A DNA stretch of 5,596 bases from GCA-020344715 sp050115935 (GTDB taxonomy: Archaea; Thermoproteota; Bathyarchaeia; Bathyarchaeales; Bathyarchaeaceae). The DNA is taken from the NCBI GenBank assembly GCA_050115935.1, contig JASFPO010000125.1:1-5596 (forward strand), given 5' to 3'. This document shows, in pieces, positions 1-5,259 of the stretch (position 1 is its first letter; each line of letters begins with the position of its first letter). A model generated the notes under the pieces. The model searched no databases and was not told the origin of the DNA. It was given only the letters and a program-made list of their open reading frames with translations. The translations under genes were made by a program, and so were the position numbers.

Positions 1-189
1 AAGATCAACAACCAAAAATAAAAGACGGTTTTGCGCTTAGATACATTCGGCAGATAGGCATGGGGGAAAAAAGATTAAATTTTAACCCTTAAAAAAGCGA
101 TGATGCAGAACACAAAAGTCAAAAGTAAAAATGTTTAAAGATAGTTTGTATATCAATTCTGAAATTGCCAATTTTAAGTTGGGTCTTCG

Positions 190-201
190 GGAGATATCTC
201 C
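190..201. repeat. Perfect 12-bp palindrome
   Basis: GGAGATATCTCC is its own reverse complement over 12 bases; the next pair outward (G189, A202) does not match. It lies in the gene-free left part of the window, 15 bp before a tandem repeat. It could be a dimeric protein-binding site or chance; about one 12-mer palindrome is expected in a window of this size. Confidence 0.5.
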
Positions 202-215
202 ACAATGGATCTGGT

Positions 216-235
216 TTGTCTAAACTTGTCTAAAT
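216..235. repeat. Two tandem copies of TTGTCTAAA(C/T)
   Basis: TTGTCTAAAC at 216-225 is followed directly by TTGTCTAAAT at 226-235, a head-to-tail pair of 10-mers with one difference. One helical turn separates the copies, so both face the same side of the DNA, as paired binding sites often do. Function is unknown. Confidence 0.5.
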
Positions 236-303
236 CTTCGCTGTGTGTATTTGTTCAGGATTTTGTCAACTTTGAAGGTGACTGTGACTTGTCAGATCTT
301 CAG

Positions 304-309
304 AAAAAA
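304..309 (-). terminator. Minus-strand T6 run after the DUF3795-like gene
   Basis: On the minus strand six T residues lie 24 bp after the stop of the gene at 333-605. Archaeal RNA polymerase commonly terminates at such runs without needing a hairpin, and no strong hairpin precedes this one. Confidence 0.5.
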
Positions 310-332
310 CACGGTATTTAGCGGAGTTGACT

Positions 333-605
333 TCACCAGTGGCCCAAGTGGTGATTTTGCCGCATCTTTTTGTGGTGCGAATACAGGTTTTTGTCATACG
401 TCTTGCAGGGCCAATTTTCGCAGTTTATACAATGTTTGATGCATCTTTTCTGAGCGCAGTGCATGATGGGGCAAGCTGGATTCGTGGCTTTGTTGAGTCT
501 GTTGCATCCCTGACATTTCCCTTCCACGTGTAACTGACAACGCTTGCAGTTCGCTCCACAAGGAGATACGACTTCGAATTCCAAGATGGATTCCAGAATG
601 GACAC
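333..605 (-). CDS. Small Cys-rich DUF3795-like protein with a His-rich tail
   Basis: A 90-residue protein with 11 cysteines at residues 16, 20, 23, 31, 34, 45, 50, 55, 59, 62 and 67. The spacing SPCGxxCxxCxxxxxxxCxGC, then C..C, CIxC and WPC, matches the layout of the DUF3795 family, small proteins presumed to bind zinc or an iron-sulfur cluster; their function is unknown. After the last cysteine the protein ends in a basic, His-rich tail (HH at 77-78 and 85-86, H89), which could add metal ligands and is not part of the core motif as I know it. It has no signal peptide or membrane helix, so it is probably cytoplasmic. The start taken is GTG at 605. A TTG at 584, closer to the first cysteine, is also possible because a TATA-like box at 616-626 would place the RNA start near 595. 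The gene is divergent from the REC-TrmB regulator at 753 and shares its upstream region. Family assignment is from the cysteine pattern; the start is uncertain. Confidence 0.75.
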   Translation of the reverse strand: MSILESILEFEVVSPCGANCKRCQLHVEGKCQGCNRLNKATNPACPIMHCAQKRCIKHCINCENWPCKTYDKNLYSHHKKMRQNHHLGHW

Positions 606-615
606 CTTTTCGAAA

Positions 616-626
616 GTTATATATGC
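616..626 (-). promoter_or_regulatory. TATA-like box for the DUF3795-like gene
   Basis: On the minus strand GCATATATAAC lies 11 bp before the GTG start at 605. Usual archaeal spacing would put the RNA start near 595, inside the longest reading frame, favouring the TTG at 584. A second AT-rich element (TTATATTC, about 630-637) would instead give a leaderless transcript at the GTG. The sequence does not decide between them. Confidence 0.45.
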
Positions 627-638
627 TTTAGAATATAA

Positions 639-670
639 CTGTGTGTATTTGTAACGTTACAGTTACACAG
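639..670. promoter_or_regulatory. Operator-like palindrome cluster between divergent genes
   Basis: A perfect 12-bp palindrome, TGTAACGTTACA, spans 650-661. Its right half-site GTTACA is repeated immediately at 662-667, giving three half-sites in a row, one of them inverted. Outer words CTGTGT (639-644) and ACACAG (665-670) are also inverted copies. The cluster is 34 bp upstream of the DUF3795-like start and about 80 bp upstream of the REC-TrmB start, so one bound dimer could affect both genes. The binding protein is unknown; autoregulation by the REC-TrmB protein is an inference only. Confidence 0.5.
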
Positions 671-752
671 AATTTCCACGTTTAATGCAAAGGTCTTCGG
701 AAGCGTTTGAGATCAAAATAAGACTGCCAAAGAGAATGGAGAAAAGTAGCAA

Positions 753-2060
753 ATGACAAGCCAATCAACTACTCACATACTGATCGTTGATGACGATGAA
801 TCCATATCCAAGACTCTTTCAGTTATACTGCAAGGAGAAGGATATCAAACTACAACTGCAACCACTGCAAAAGAAGCCATAAGCAAATCGGAAACTAAAT
901 TCTACAATGTCGCATTACTTGACATCAAACTGCCTGACATGCTAGGCACACAATTACTGGCACGATTACAGGAAATCACGCCGAAAACGGTGAAAATAAT
1001 GATAACAGGATATCCTTCATTACAGAACGCGGTTGAGGCAATCAACTTCGGTGCCGAATCCTACGTAATGAAACCGCTTGATCCATCACAACTGCTGAAA
1101 ACAATAAAAGAGAAACTTCAGACGCAACAACAGGCGGAGAGTATCACCAGAAATAGACTCGTGGAATGGGTTCAATTACAGACTCGCAAAAGGCATTCAT
1201 CCAACTTCCACAAATTTCTTGAAGAAACTGCGAATGAGCTCGTCGACTTTGGTTTGACAAGGAACCAAGCCAAAACATATATCACATTGACCGCTCTAGG
1301 CATCGCCTCCGCCTCTGAGATAGCTTCTTCATCAAAAATTCGCAGAGAAGAAGTCTACCGGATAATCCCACAACTAGAAAAACACGGAGTAATAGTCAGA
1401 AAGCTAGAGAACCCAAGAAAATTCTCAGCAATCCAACCAGAAAGAGCCATCAAACTCTTGATTAAGAACAGACTGAGAAACATGAAAGAAGAAGTTGACA
1501 GCCTCAAACAAAAACAGATCAACTTAATCTCCAAACTGAATATAGTAGAATTGCCAACCCAGAAAAAGAAGGGCTCAATAGACGTTATATCCAGAGAAGA
1601 CAATCTTTTCGCAAAACTGACAGATCTTGCGCAAAGCGCCAAACAACAGATTGATGCAATAGTTTCGCTTCAAAATCTGAAATATGGATATCTAAACAAC
1701 TCGGAAAACCTCAAAAGAATACTCGGAAAAGCGATCAAAGTTCGGATAATAACTGAAGTTCTTGAACCGAACGCATTCACCAAAGAAATCACAGATTATT
1801 CAAGACCAATGAACAGCCGACTTGAAATTGAGCAACTAGAAACGATACCTTTCAATCTCATAATAGTTGACGACAGTGAAGCATTGTGGGGAGAGTTTCA
1901 ATTCAAAGATCGCAGTATACAGTGCTTCTGGACGAACGAACCAACACAAATCGCCATCCTAAAAACGTGTTTTGAAGCCTTATGGCAGAAATCCTCGAGC
2001 AAAAACACACATGCAAATATTATAAACGAGCTTGAAGATCTCGAACTATCCTATGCGTAA
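753..2060 (+). CDS. Response regulator: receiver domain fused to a TrmB-family regulator
   Basis: A 435-residue predicted cytoplasmic transcription regulator. Residues 8-122 form a complete receiver domain with the acidic pair D13/D14, phospho-acceptor D57 in LLDIKLPD, switch threonine T85 in MITGYP, aromatic Y104 and K107-P108. Residues 156-236 form a TrmB-type winged helix: a GLTRNQAKTYITL segment, then a recognition region around RREEVYRIIPQLEKHGVI. Residues 238-264 look like a dimerising coiled coil. Residues 275-425 resemble the C-terminal effector domain of TrmB-family proteins (IIVDDSEALWGEF at 374-386). TrmB relatives normally sense ligands such as sugars; here phosphorylation by a histidine kinase may also control DNA binding. 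All receiver residues are present, so the domain is probably active. No kinase is in the window. The start ATG at 753 has a GGAG at 738-741, 11 bp upstream. It is divergent from the DUF3795-like gene and followed by a T-run. Target genes cannot be deduced from the sequence. Confidence 0.92.
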   Translation: MTSQSTTHILIVDDDESISKTLSVILQGEGYQTTTATTAKEAISKSETKFYNVALLDIKLPDMLGTQLLARLQEITPKTVKIMITGYPSLQNAVEAINFGAESYVMKPLDPSQLLKTIKEKLQTQQQAESITRNRLVEWVQLQTRKRHSSNFHKFLEETANELVDFGLTRNQAKTYITLTALGIASASEIASSSKIRREEVYRIIPQLEKHGVIVRKLENPRKFSAIQPERAIKLLIKNRLRNMKEEVDSLKQKQINLISKLNIVELPTQKKKGSIDVISREDNLFAKLTDLAQSAKQQIDAIVSLQNLKYGYLNNSENLKRILGKAIKVRIITEVLEPNAFTKEITDYSRPMNSRLEIEQLETIPFNLIIVDDSEALWGEFQFKDRSIQCFWTNEPTQIAILKTCFEALWQKSSSKNTHANIINELEDLELSYA

Positions 2061-2065
2061 AGCGA

Positions 2066-2071
2066 TTTTTT
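2066..2071 (+). terminator. T6 run after the REC-TrmB gene
   Basis: Six T residues begin 5 bp after the TAA stop. There is no strong hairpin, which is acceptable for archaeal T-run termination. It suggests the regulator is transcribed alone. Confidence 0.5.
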
Positions 2072-2147
2072 CGAGCGCCAGATTGCACGCAACAAAAGCC
2101 ATTGGATAAAAAGAATGACGCGGAAAGAAAATCTCACACTATGATCC

Positions 2148-2217
2148 AAAAGTTTGCAGAGATCTTGAGCCTATTTTGCGTTGTGTGTGCATCCTCTTCA
2201 CAAAATTGCAAACTTTT
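2148..2217. repeat. 11-bp inverted repeat upstream of the SRPBCC gene
   Basis: AAAAGTTTGCA at 2148-2158 and its exact complement TGCAAACTTTT at 2207-2217 face each other across 48 bp. The right arm overlaps the TATA-like box of the gene at 2258, so a protein bound there would be expected to block the promoter. The spacing, about five helical turns between arm starts, could allow looping. Mismatches stop the match at both ends. The protein that binds is unknown. Confidence 0.5.
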
Positions 2218-2222
2218 AAATT
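2213..2222 (+). promoter_or_regulatory. TATA-like box for the SRPBCC gene
   Basis: CTTTTAAATT is the best TATA-like element in the 197-bp gap. Usual spacing puts the RNA start near 2243, leaving a leader of about 15 nt that would include or begin close to the ribosome site at 2244-2249. Confidence 0.5.
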
Positions 2223-2243
2223 GAATTTCAGGTCTTTAGCCGC

Positions 2244-2249
2244 TGAGGA
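2244..2249 (+). promoter_or_regulatory. Ribosome binding site for the SRPBCC gene
   Basis: TGAGGA, 8 bp before the ATG at 2258, matches the archaeal Shine-Dalgarno core and fixes this start. Confidence 0.55.
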
Positions 2250-2257
2250 AGCAACAT

Positions 2258-2707
2258 ATGAATAAAGTTATCTATCACTCAATCAGCCTTGGTTGCAGTC
2301 CACGCAGAGCGTTCGAGTTCTTCACTGTAAACAAATATCTTGAGGAATGGCTGACGACTGTTGCTGATGTGGAGCCTAGGGTTGGTGGGAAGTATGAACT
2401 GTTTTGGAATCCAAATGACAAAGAAAACGATAGCACAATTGACTGCAAAGTACTGGCCATAGCTCCGAGTAAGTTCATCTCCTTTGAGTGGAAAGGACCA
2501 AAACAGTTCAAACACTTCATGAACAATGTGAGACCTCTAACTGAAGTCGTGGTTTTCTTTATTCCTAGCGAGGAAGGAGCCGAGGTTTACATGCTGCATA
2601 CAGGGTGGAGAGATACGGCTGAATGGGAAGAGGCGAGACAGTGGTTTGTTAAGGCATGGGACGAGGCTTTGAAGGAACTTCAGAATCAAGCCAATAAAAT
2701 CGTGTAG
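2258..2707 (+). CDS. SRPBCC / AHSA1-like domain protein
   Basis: A 149-residue single-domain protein, the usual length for a stand-alone AHSA1-type SRPBCC protein. Residues 4-34 give the first strand and the helix pair of the fold (SPRRAFEFFTVNKYLEEWLT). Residues 38-50 show VEPRVGGKYELFW, a typical segment of this group. Middle strands follow (SKFISFEWKGP near 75; TEVVVFFIP near 98), and the C-terminal long helix begins after GWRDTAEWEEARQWF. SRPBCC proteins enclose a deep hydrophobic cavity and bind lipids, polyketides or other small molecules; the AHSA1 subgroup includes Hsp90 co-chaperones and many uncharacterised proteins. I see no catalytic residues that assign a reaction. There is no signal peptide, so it is probably cytoplasmic. 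The gene has its own promoter with an inverted repeat and a good ribosome site; the ATG at 2258 is well supported. The ligand is unknown. Confidence 0.85.
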   Translation: MNKVIYHSISLGCSPRRAFEFFTVNKYLEEWLTTVADVEPRVGGKYELFWNPNDKENDSTIDCKVLAIAPSKFISFEWKGPKQFKHFMNNVRPLTEVVVFFIPSEEGAEVYMLHTGWRDTAEWEEARQWFVKAWDEALKELQNQANKIV

Positions 2708-2760
2708 AAAGAGCACATTTCGTCAAGCAATTTGGATATGATTTGGTAGGAGAAATCAAA

Positions 2761-2815
2761 GCAGACGTTCTTCTGCGTTGATTCTACAGGGTCGTCTGTC
2801 TGACCTGTTAGTCAG
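2761..2815 (+). other. Inverted-repeat-rich gap after the SRPBCC gene
   Basis: The 150-bp gap at 2708-2857 holds several short inverted words: GCAGA/TCTGC (2761-2765, 2772-2776), CAGACG/CGTCTG (2762-2767, 2793-2798), ACAGG/CCTGT (2786-2790, 2804-2808) and CTGAC/GTCAG (2800-2804, 2811-2815). The last is followed by TTT. They overlap, so they cannot all form together. The region may fold in the 3' end of the SRPBCC transcript or act as a weak terminator; stems of 5-6 bp are also common by chance. Confidence 0.3.
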
Positions 2816-2827
2816 TTTCATGATAAA

Positions 2828-2839
2828 TTAAATAAATAG
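2828..2839 (+). promoter_or_regulatory. TATA-like box for the zinc-ribbon membrane protein
   Basis: TTAAATAAATAG lies 18-30 bp before the GTG at 2858. Usual spacing puts the RNA start at about 2857-2861, which fits a leaderless GTG start or a leader of about 12-15 nt before the ATG at 2873. Confidence 0.5.
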
Positions 2840-2857
2840 ATTGCTCGTAAAGGGGAT

Positions 2858-3331
2858 GTGGGTAGATGTCCTATGTCGATGACCATCTTGAAGAAGAAGA
2901 CTGGTTATGCTCTCGGCATTGTACTTTGTGTTATAGGTGTAATAATGCTGGGTTTTGTGCTGTGGAAATTTTGGGGCGCTGGAGTATTCAGCTCGTCGAA
3001 CATCCTCTCTGAAATGAACACGCAACTTTGGGCAGAGCACTCAGACATCGCTTTAGGAATGGGATTGATGCTTGTACACTATTCAGTATTTGGTGTTGTC
3101 CTTCTCCTCATAGGTGGCATAATACTGGTAGCAAGGAGAGAGAAGATTCGAGTAGTCGAGGAAGTAGCTGTGTTGCTGGAATGCCCCCGCTGTAAGAACC
3201 AATGGAAAGAGTCTTTTGGCAAGGAACAGCTGAAATCCATGGGCTACCCTAAAGTTCGAACACTATCGCGACGAAAGTGCTCTGACTGCGGCAAATTCAT
3301 TCGTCCAAAAATAGTGACTACTCGAAAATAG
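2858..3331 (+). CDS. Two-helix membrane protein with C-terminal zinc ribbon
   Basis: A protein of up to 157 residues that I cannot assign to a named family. A basic N-terminus (KKK at 12-14) precedes membrane helix 1 (residues 17-38). A loop of about 25 residues follows, then helix 2 (residues 66-91, rich in G, L, V and I), closed by a basic ARREK stop. The C-terminal 65 residues hold a zinc-ribbon pattern, CPRC at 109-112 and CSDC at 141-144, separated by 28 residues. By the positive-inside rule both termini face the cytoplasm, placing the ribbon inside the cell, where it could bind a protein or nucleic acid. No enzyme motif is visible. The start is uncertain: GTG at 2858 gives the longest form, while ATG at 2873 or 2879 removes 5 or 7 residues without touching either helix; none has a good ribosome site. 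It converges on the surface-protein gene with 11 bp between stops. Confidence 0.75.
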   Translation: MGRCPMSMTILKKKTGYALGIVLCVIGVIMLGFVLWKFWGAGVFSSSNILSEMNTQLWAEHSDIALGMGLMLVHYSVFGVVLLLIGGIILVARREKIRVVEEVAVLLECPRCKNQWKESFGKEQLKSMGYPKVRTLSRRKCSDCGKFIRPKIVTTRK

Positions 3332-3342
3332 CCTCGTGTTTG

Positions 3343-4986
3343 TCATCCTCTTCGTTTCTTGACGAAGACAAACCCTATGACAGCTACTCCTACACCTGCA
3401 CCAGCAAAGATGTACATTGAATATTGGCTTAGAAATGATGGAGTCTCGACCCTGAACCTTAGGGAAGAACTTGAACTTGGGTAATTCTTGTTGCTCCCTT
3501 CAAACATTGCCTGAACAATCCATTCGCCTTCTACTGAAGGCTTGAAGCTAGCTGCAAAGGTTCCGTTGACGGAGGTGCTTACAATCTGTTTGAAGGTTCC
3601 ATTCTTGGAAGTGTAGAGCAGAGTCAGGGATAGATTCTCACCGGCTGGATTTACAATTCCAGTTGATGTTATGTTTTCTCCTATGAAGATTGCCTCAGCT
3701 TTCAGAGTCAAGTTTAGCTGAGAATTGTATTTTACACTGTAGCTTCCGTTATATGCCAAAATGTTTTCCAGAACATCTGGCGCTTCAACTTCGTATCTAA
3801 CGGTCGTGCCAGCTGGTTGTCTGGGAACAACTGTCACGCATGTTCTGTTGTCGATTAATTGCATGCTCAGAGCTGTTGAGTTCTCCCAGTCGTTGACGGA
3901 ATAACACAGTGAAGCATTTCTCAAGTCGGTGATGTTGGAGACAAAAGTCAGGGTTGTCTCGTTGTCTGGGTACACCCGCAATGGAGGGTTAATTAGCTTT
4001 AGACCTGCGTTTCCGAATTCCGTTTTGACAAGGAACCTTGTTTTTCCAGCTCCTTTCTCACCTATGAGAACAAGATGGTAAAGATTTTTGCCGCTAACTG
4101 CTGACGTGTAGTTTATCAACATATCCTGTCCGTGGAATTCGCAGCTTGCAGAGGCTAAGCCCCTATACTCTGTGCTTTCAAGATTGTATCCGCCGTAAAT
4201 CCCAGAGATTTCACCGTAAAGTCCTTGTTCCCAGGCTAGAGGAGCATCATTGAGAGTTTCTCCCATTCCTGCTTCAGGATTAGCCATCAAATAGAGCCTA
4301 GCCTCGTACATGTCAAGAGTTTCAGGAACTTCAATCCAGATTTCGATGTGTTGACTTTCAGTAAAAAACTCGAAAGCCCAACTCGTATTGAAGATGGGTA
4401 CATTGTTATCTTTACCTTCCATGAAAGCTTCATGCCACTTGTTGCTCTCTACGTTCTCGATAGTCATTAGCGTAGCCTGTTGGGAAGAATTGCTTTCTCT
4501 AGGGTCGTTTCTTATAACAAAGCTGTAGTTTCCTGAATACTTGGGGACAAAAAAAGGGTCATCAACTGTTGTGCCTAAATGTTCAGGAAGCCCAGCTGAC
4601 TCAGTGTGGGAGCTTTCAAGTTCACCTAGCGGATTGTAAACGTAAATGTCGTAGTCAGTTGATGGGTTGGAGCCGTAATCGATCCACTCTCCGTAACAAT
4701 ACGTGTGGTAGGTGTGGTTTGCTGTTAAGGGATAAACAACTGTCCAATTGGAGCCTATTGGAATTTGTGAATTGTTGAGATAAACCGGAAACATGGGTTT
4801 CTGAACGAGAGTCCAATTCCCAAAGGGTGGCGTATCAACAAAATTGTGGACATACTTTTCGGATTCTGAGATACCTTCAACAGCACCCATAAAGATTGGA
4901 GATTTAGCCAGCATTAAGACGATAAGCGTTAGAACTAGAGCACTAGCTAGCTTTATGGATATCTGCGAAGTACAATGTGTTTTCAT
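3343..4986 (-). CDS. Large secreted, membrane-anchored glycoprotein-like surface protein
   Basis: From ATG 4986 this is a 547-residue protein with a signal peptide (basic start, hydrophobic core at about residues 13-27, cut probably near the following MGAVEG). It ends in one membrane helix (about 523-542) closed by KKRRG, so most of it faces outside. About 19 N-X-S/T sequons are spread over the outer part, a high density typical of archaeal surface glycoproteins. A segment around residues 79-160 (TDYDIYVYNPLG, then SGNYSFVIRND) resembles bacterial-type pre-peptidase C-terminal beta domains. The last 200 outer residues look like two Ig-like beta-sandwich repeats. No protease or other catalytic motif is visible; adhesion, envelope structure or binding are possible roles. 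The reading frame continues upstream to a TTG at 5025, but the ATG gives a normal signal peptide and has GGTAGG 10 bp upstream, and a TATA-like element overlaps the TTG. Minus-strand T-runs lie inside the convergent gene (3307-3311). Confidence 0.8.
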   Translation of the reverse strand: MKTHCTSQISIKLASALVLTLIVLMLAKSPIFMGAVEGISESEKYVHNFVDTPPFGNWTLVQKPMFPVYLNNSQIPIGSNWTVVYPLTANHTYHTYCYGEWIDYGSNPSTDYDIYVYNPLGELESSHTESAGLPEHLGTTVDDPFFVPKYSGNYSFVIRNDPRESNSSQQATLMTIENVESNKWHEAFMEGKDNNVPIFNTSWAFEFFTESQHIEIWIEVPETLDMYEARLYLMANPEAGMGETLNDAPLAWEQGLYGEISGIYGGYNLESTEYRGLASASCEFHGQDMLINYTSAVSGKNLYHLVLIGEKGAGKTRFLVKTEFGNAGLKLINPPLRVYPDNETTLTFVSNITDLRNASLCYSVNDWENSTALSMQLIDNRTCVTVVPRQPAGTTVRYEVEAPDVLENILAYNGSYSVKYNSQLNLTLKAEAIFIGENITSTGIVNPAGENLSLTLLYTSKNGTFKQIVSTSVNGTFAASFKPSVEGEWIVQAMFEGSNKNYPSSSSSLRFRVETPSFLSQYSMYIFAGAGVGVAVIGFVFVKKRRG

Positions 4987-4996
4987 GGCGAAACTG

Positions 4997-5002
4997 CCTA
5001 CC
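4997..5002 (-). promoter_or_regulatory. Ribosome site that favours the ATG at 4986
   Basis: On the minus strand GGTAGG lies 10 bp before the ATG at 4986. It is an imperfect Shine-Dalgarno match but better than anything before the in-frame TTG at 5025. Confidence 0.4.
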
Positions 5003-5022
5003 AAAAGACTCCACTTGTATGG

Positions 5023-5030
5023 CAATAATT
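5023..5030 (-). promoter_or_regulatory. Possible TATA-like box for the surface protein
   Basis: On the minus strand AATTATTG would place the RNA start near 5001, leaving a leader of about 15 nt before the ATG at 4986. It overlaps the alternative TTG start, which would then not be transcribed. The match is weak; a second AT-rich element (ATATTTCC, about 5040-5047) is an alternative. Confidence 0.3.
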
Positions 5031-5210
5031 GTTATGAACTGGAAATATGGAAGCTGAAAACTAAATGAGAATCAATAGTCATAGAGTGACACAAGAAACA
5101 ATAATCTAGTCTGGAAGCTGTTTTCAATGGTTAAGGACATGGGATTCGGAAGGCTGTAGGACCTGAAGATTTTTATCCTAAGATGGGTTTTTCACCGAAA
5201 GGAAACTAGA

Positions 5211-5237
5211 TAACGCAGTTGGGTATTTACTGCGTTA
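5211..5237 (+). promoter_or_regulatory. 9-bp inverted repeat around a TATA-like box, upstream of DUF362-like gene
   Basis: TAACGCAGT at 5211-5219 and its exact complement ACTGCGTTA at 5229-5237 enclose a 9-nt centre containing GTATTT. If that centre with its flanks (GTATTTAC, 5223-5230) is the TATA box, the RNA start falls near 5250, about 10 nt before the ATG, and the arms form an operator around the promoter. If transcription starts earlier, from TTTTTATCC at 5170-5178, the same repeat would be a leader hairpin. The rest of the gap 5031-5210 shows no gene. Confidence 0.6.
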
Positions 5238-5259
5238 CAAAAGAAGTGCGTGAGTTAAA

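Larger units (their letters stand above)
1..303. other. Gene-free, AT-rich stretch with a palindrome and a tandem repeat
   Basis: No convincing gene was found on either strand. One plus-strand frame is open from the window edge to a stop at 90-92 (29 codons, ending NFNP); it could be the tail of an upstream gene but resembles nothing I recognise. A 30-codon frame at 131-223 also has no recognisable family or ribosome site. Visible non-coding structure is an interrupted inverted repeat at 162-174 (AAATTG and CAATTT), a perfect 12-bp palindrome at 190-201, and two tandem copies of a 10-mer at 216-235. These are listed separately. The stretch lies downstream of the minus-strand DUF3795-like gene. 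Confidence 0.5.
241..652. repeat. 14-bp direct repeat flanking the DUF3795-like gene
   Basis: CTGTGTGTATTTGT occurs at 241-254 and again at 639-652 in the same orientation; the flanking bases differ on both sides. The first copy is downstream of the minus-strand DUF3795-like gene and the second is in its promoter region. A second shared word, GGTCTTCGG, occurs at 182-190 and 692-700, also outside the gene on both sides. The order of the two words is reversed between the sides, so this is not a simple duplicated block. Confidence 0.45.

Noticed and set aside
3..92. Plus-strand frame open from the window edge to a TAA
   Set aside because: Only 29 codons with no motif. It could be a gene tail, but the evidence is no better than chance.
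99..162. Possible C/D box RNA (GATGATG ... CTGA)
   Set aside because: The C box has a mismatch, there is no internal D'/C' pair, and no terminal stem pairs the ends.
131..223. 30-codon plus-strand frame (begins MFKDSLYINSE)
   Set aside because: Short, with no ribosome site and no recognisable family; it overlaps palindromic sequence. It may be chance or a remnant.
245..533. Plus-strand frames opposite the DUF3795-like gene
   Set aside because: They lie antisense to the well-supported Cys-rich frame and show no family features of their own.
736..756. Six-codon frame MEKSSK whose TGA overlaps the ATG at 753
   Set aside because: The ATGA overlap looks like translational coupling, but the frame has no ribosome site of its own and such short frames are common by chance.
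4000..4023. Walker A-like GEKGAGKT in the surface protein (residues 322-329 counted from the TTG start)
   Set aside because: It matches GxxxxGKT by sequence, but it lies in a secreted outer region among beta strands, with no Walker B or other nucleotide-binding motif. It is treated as chance. The positions given are approximate.
4844..5068. Plus-strand 74-codon frame over the start of the surface protein
   Set aside because: It is antisense to the signal-peptide region and has no motif or ribosome site.
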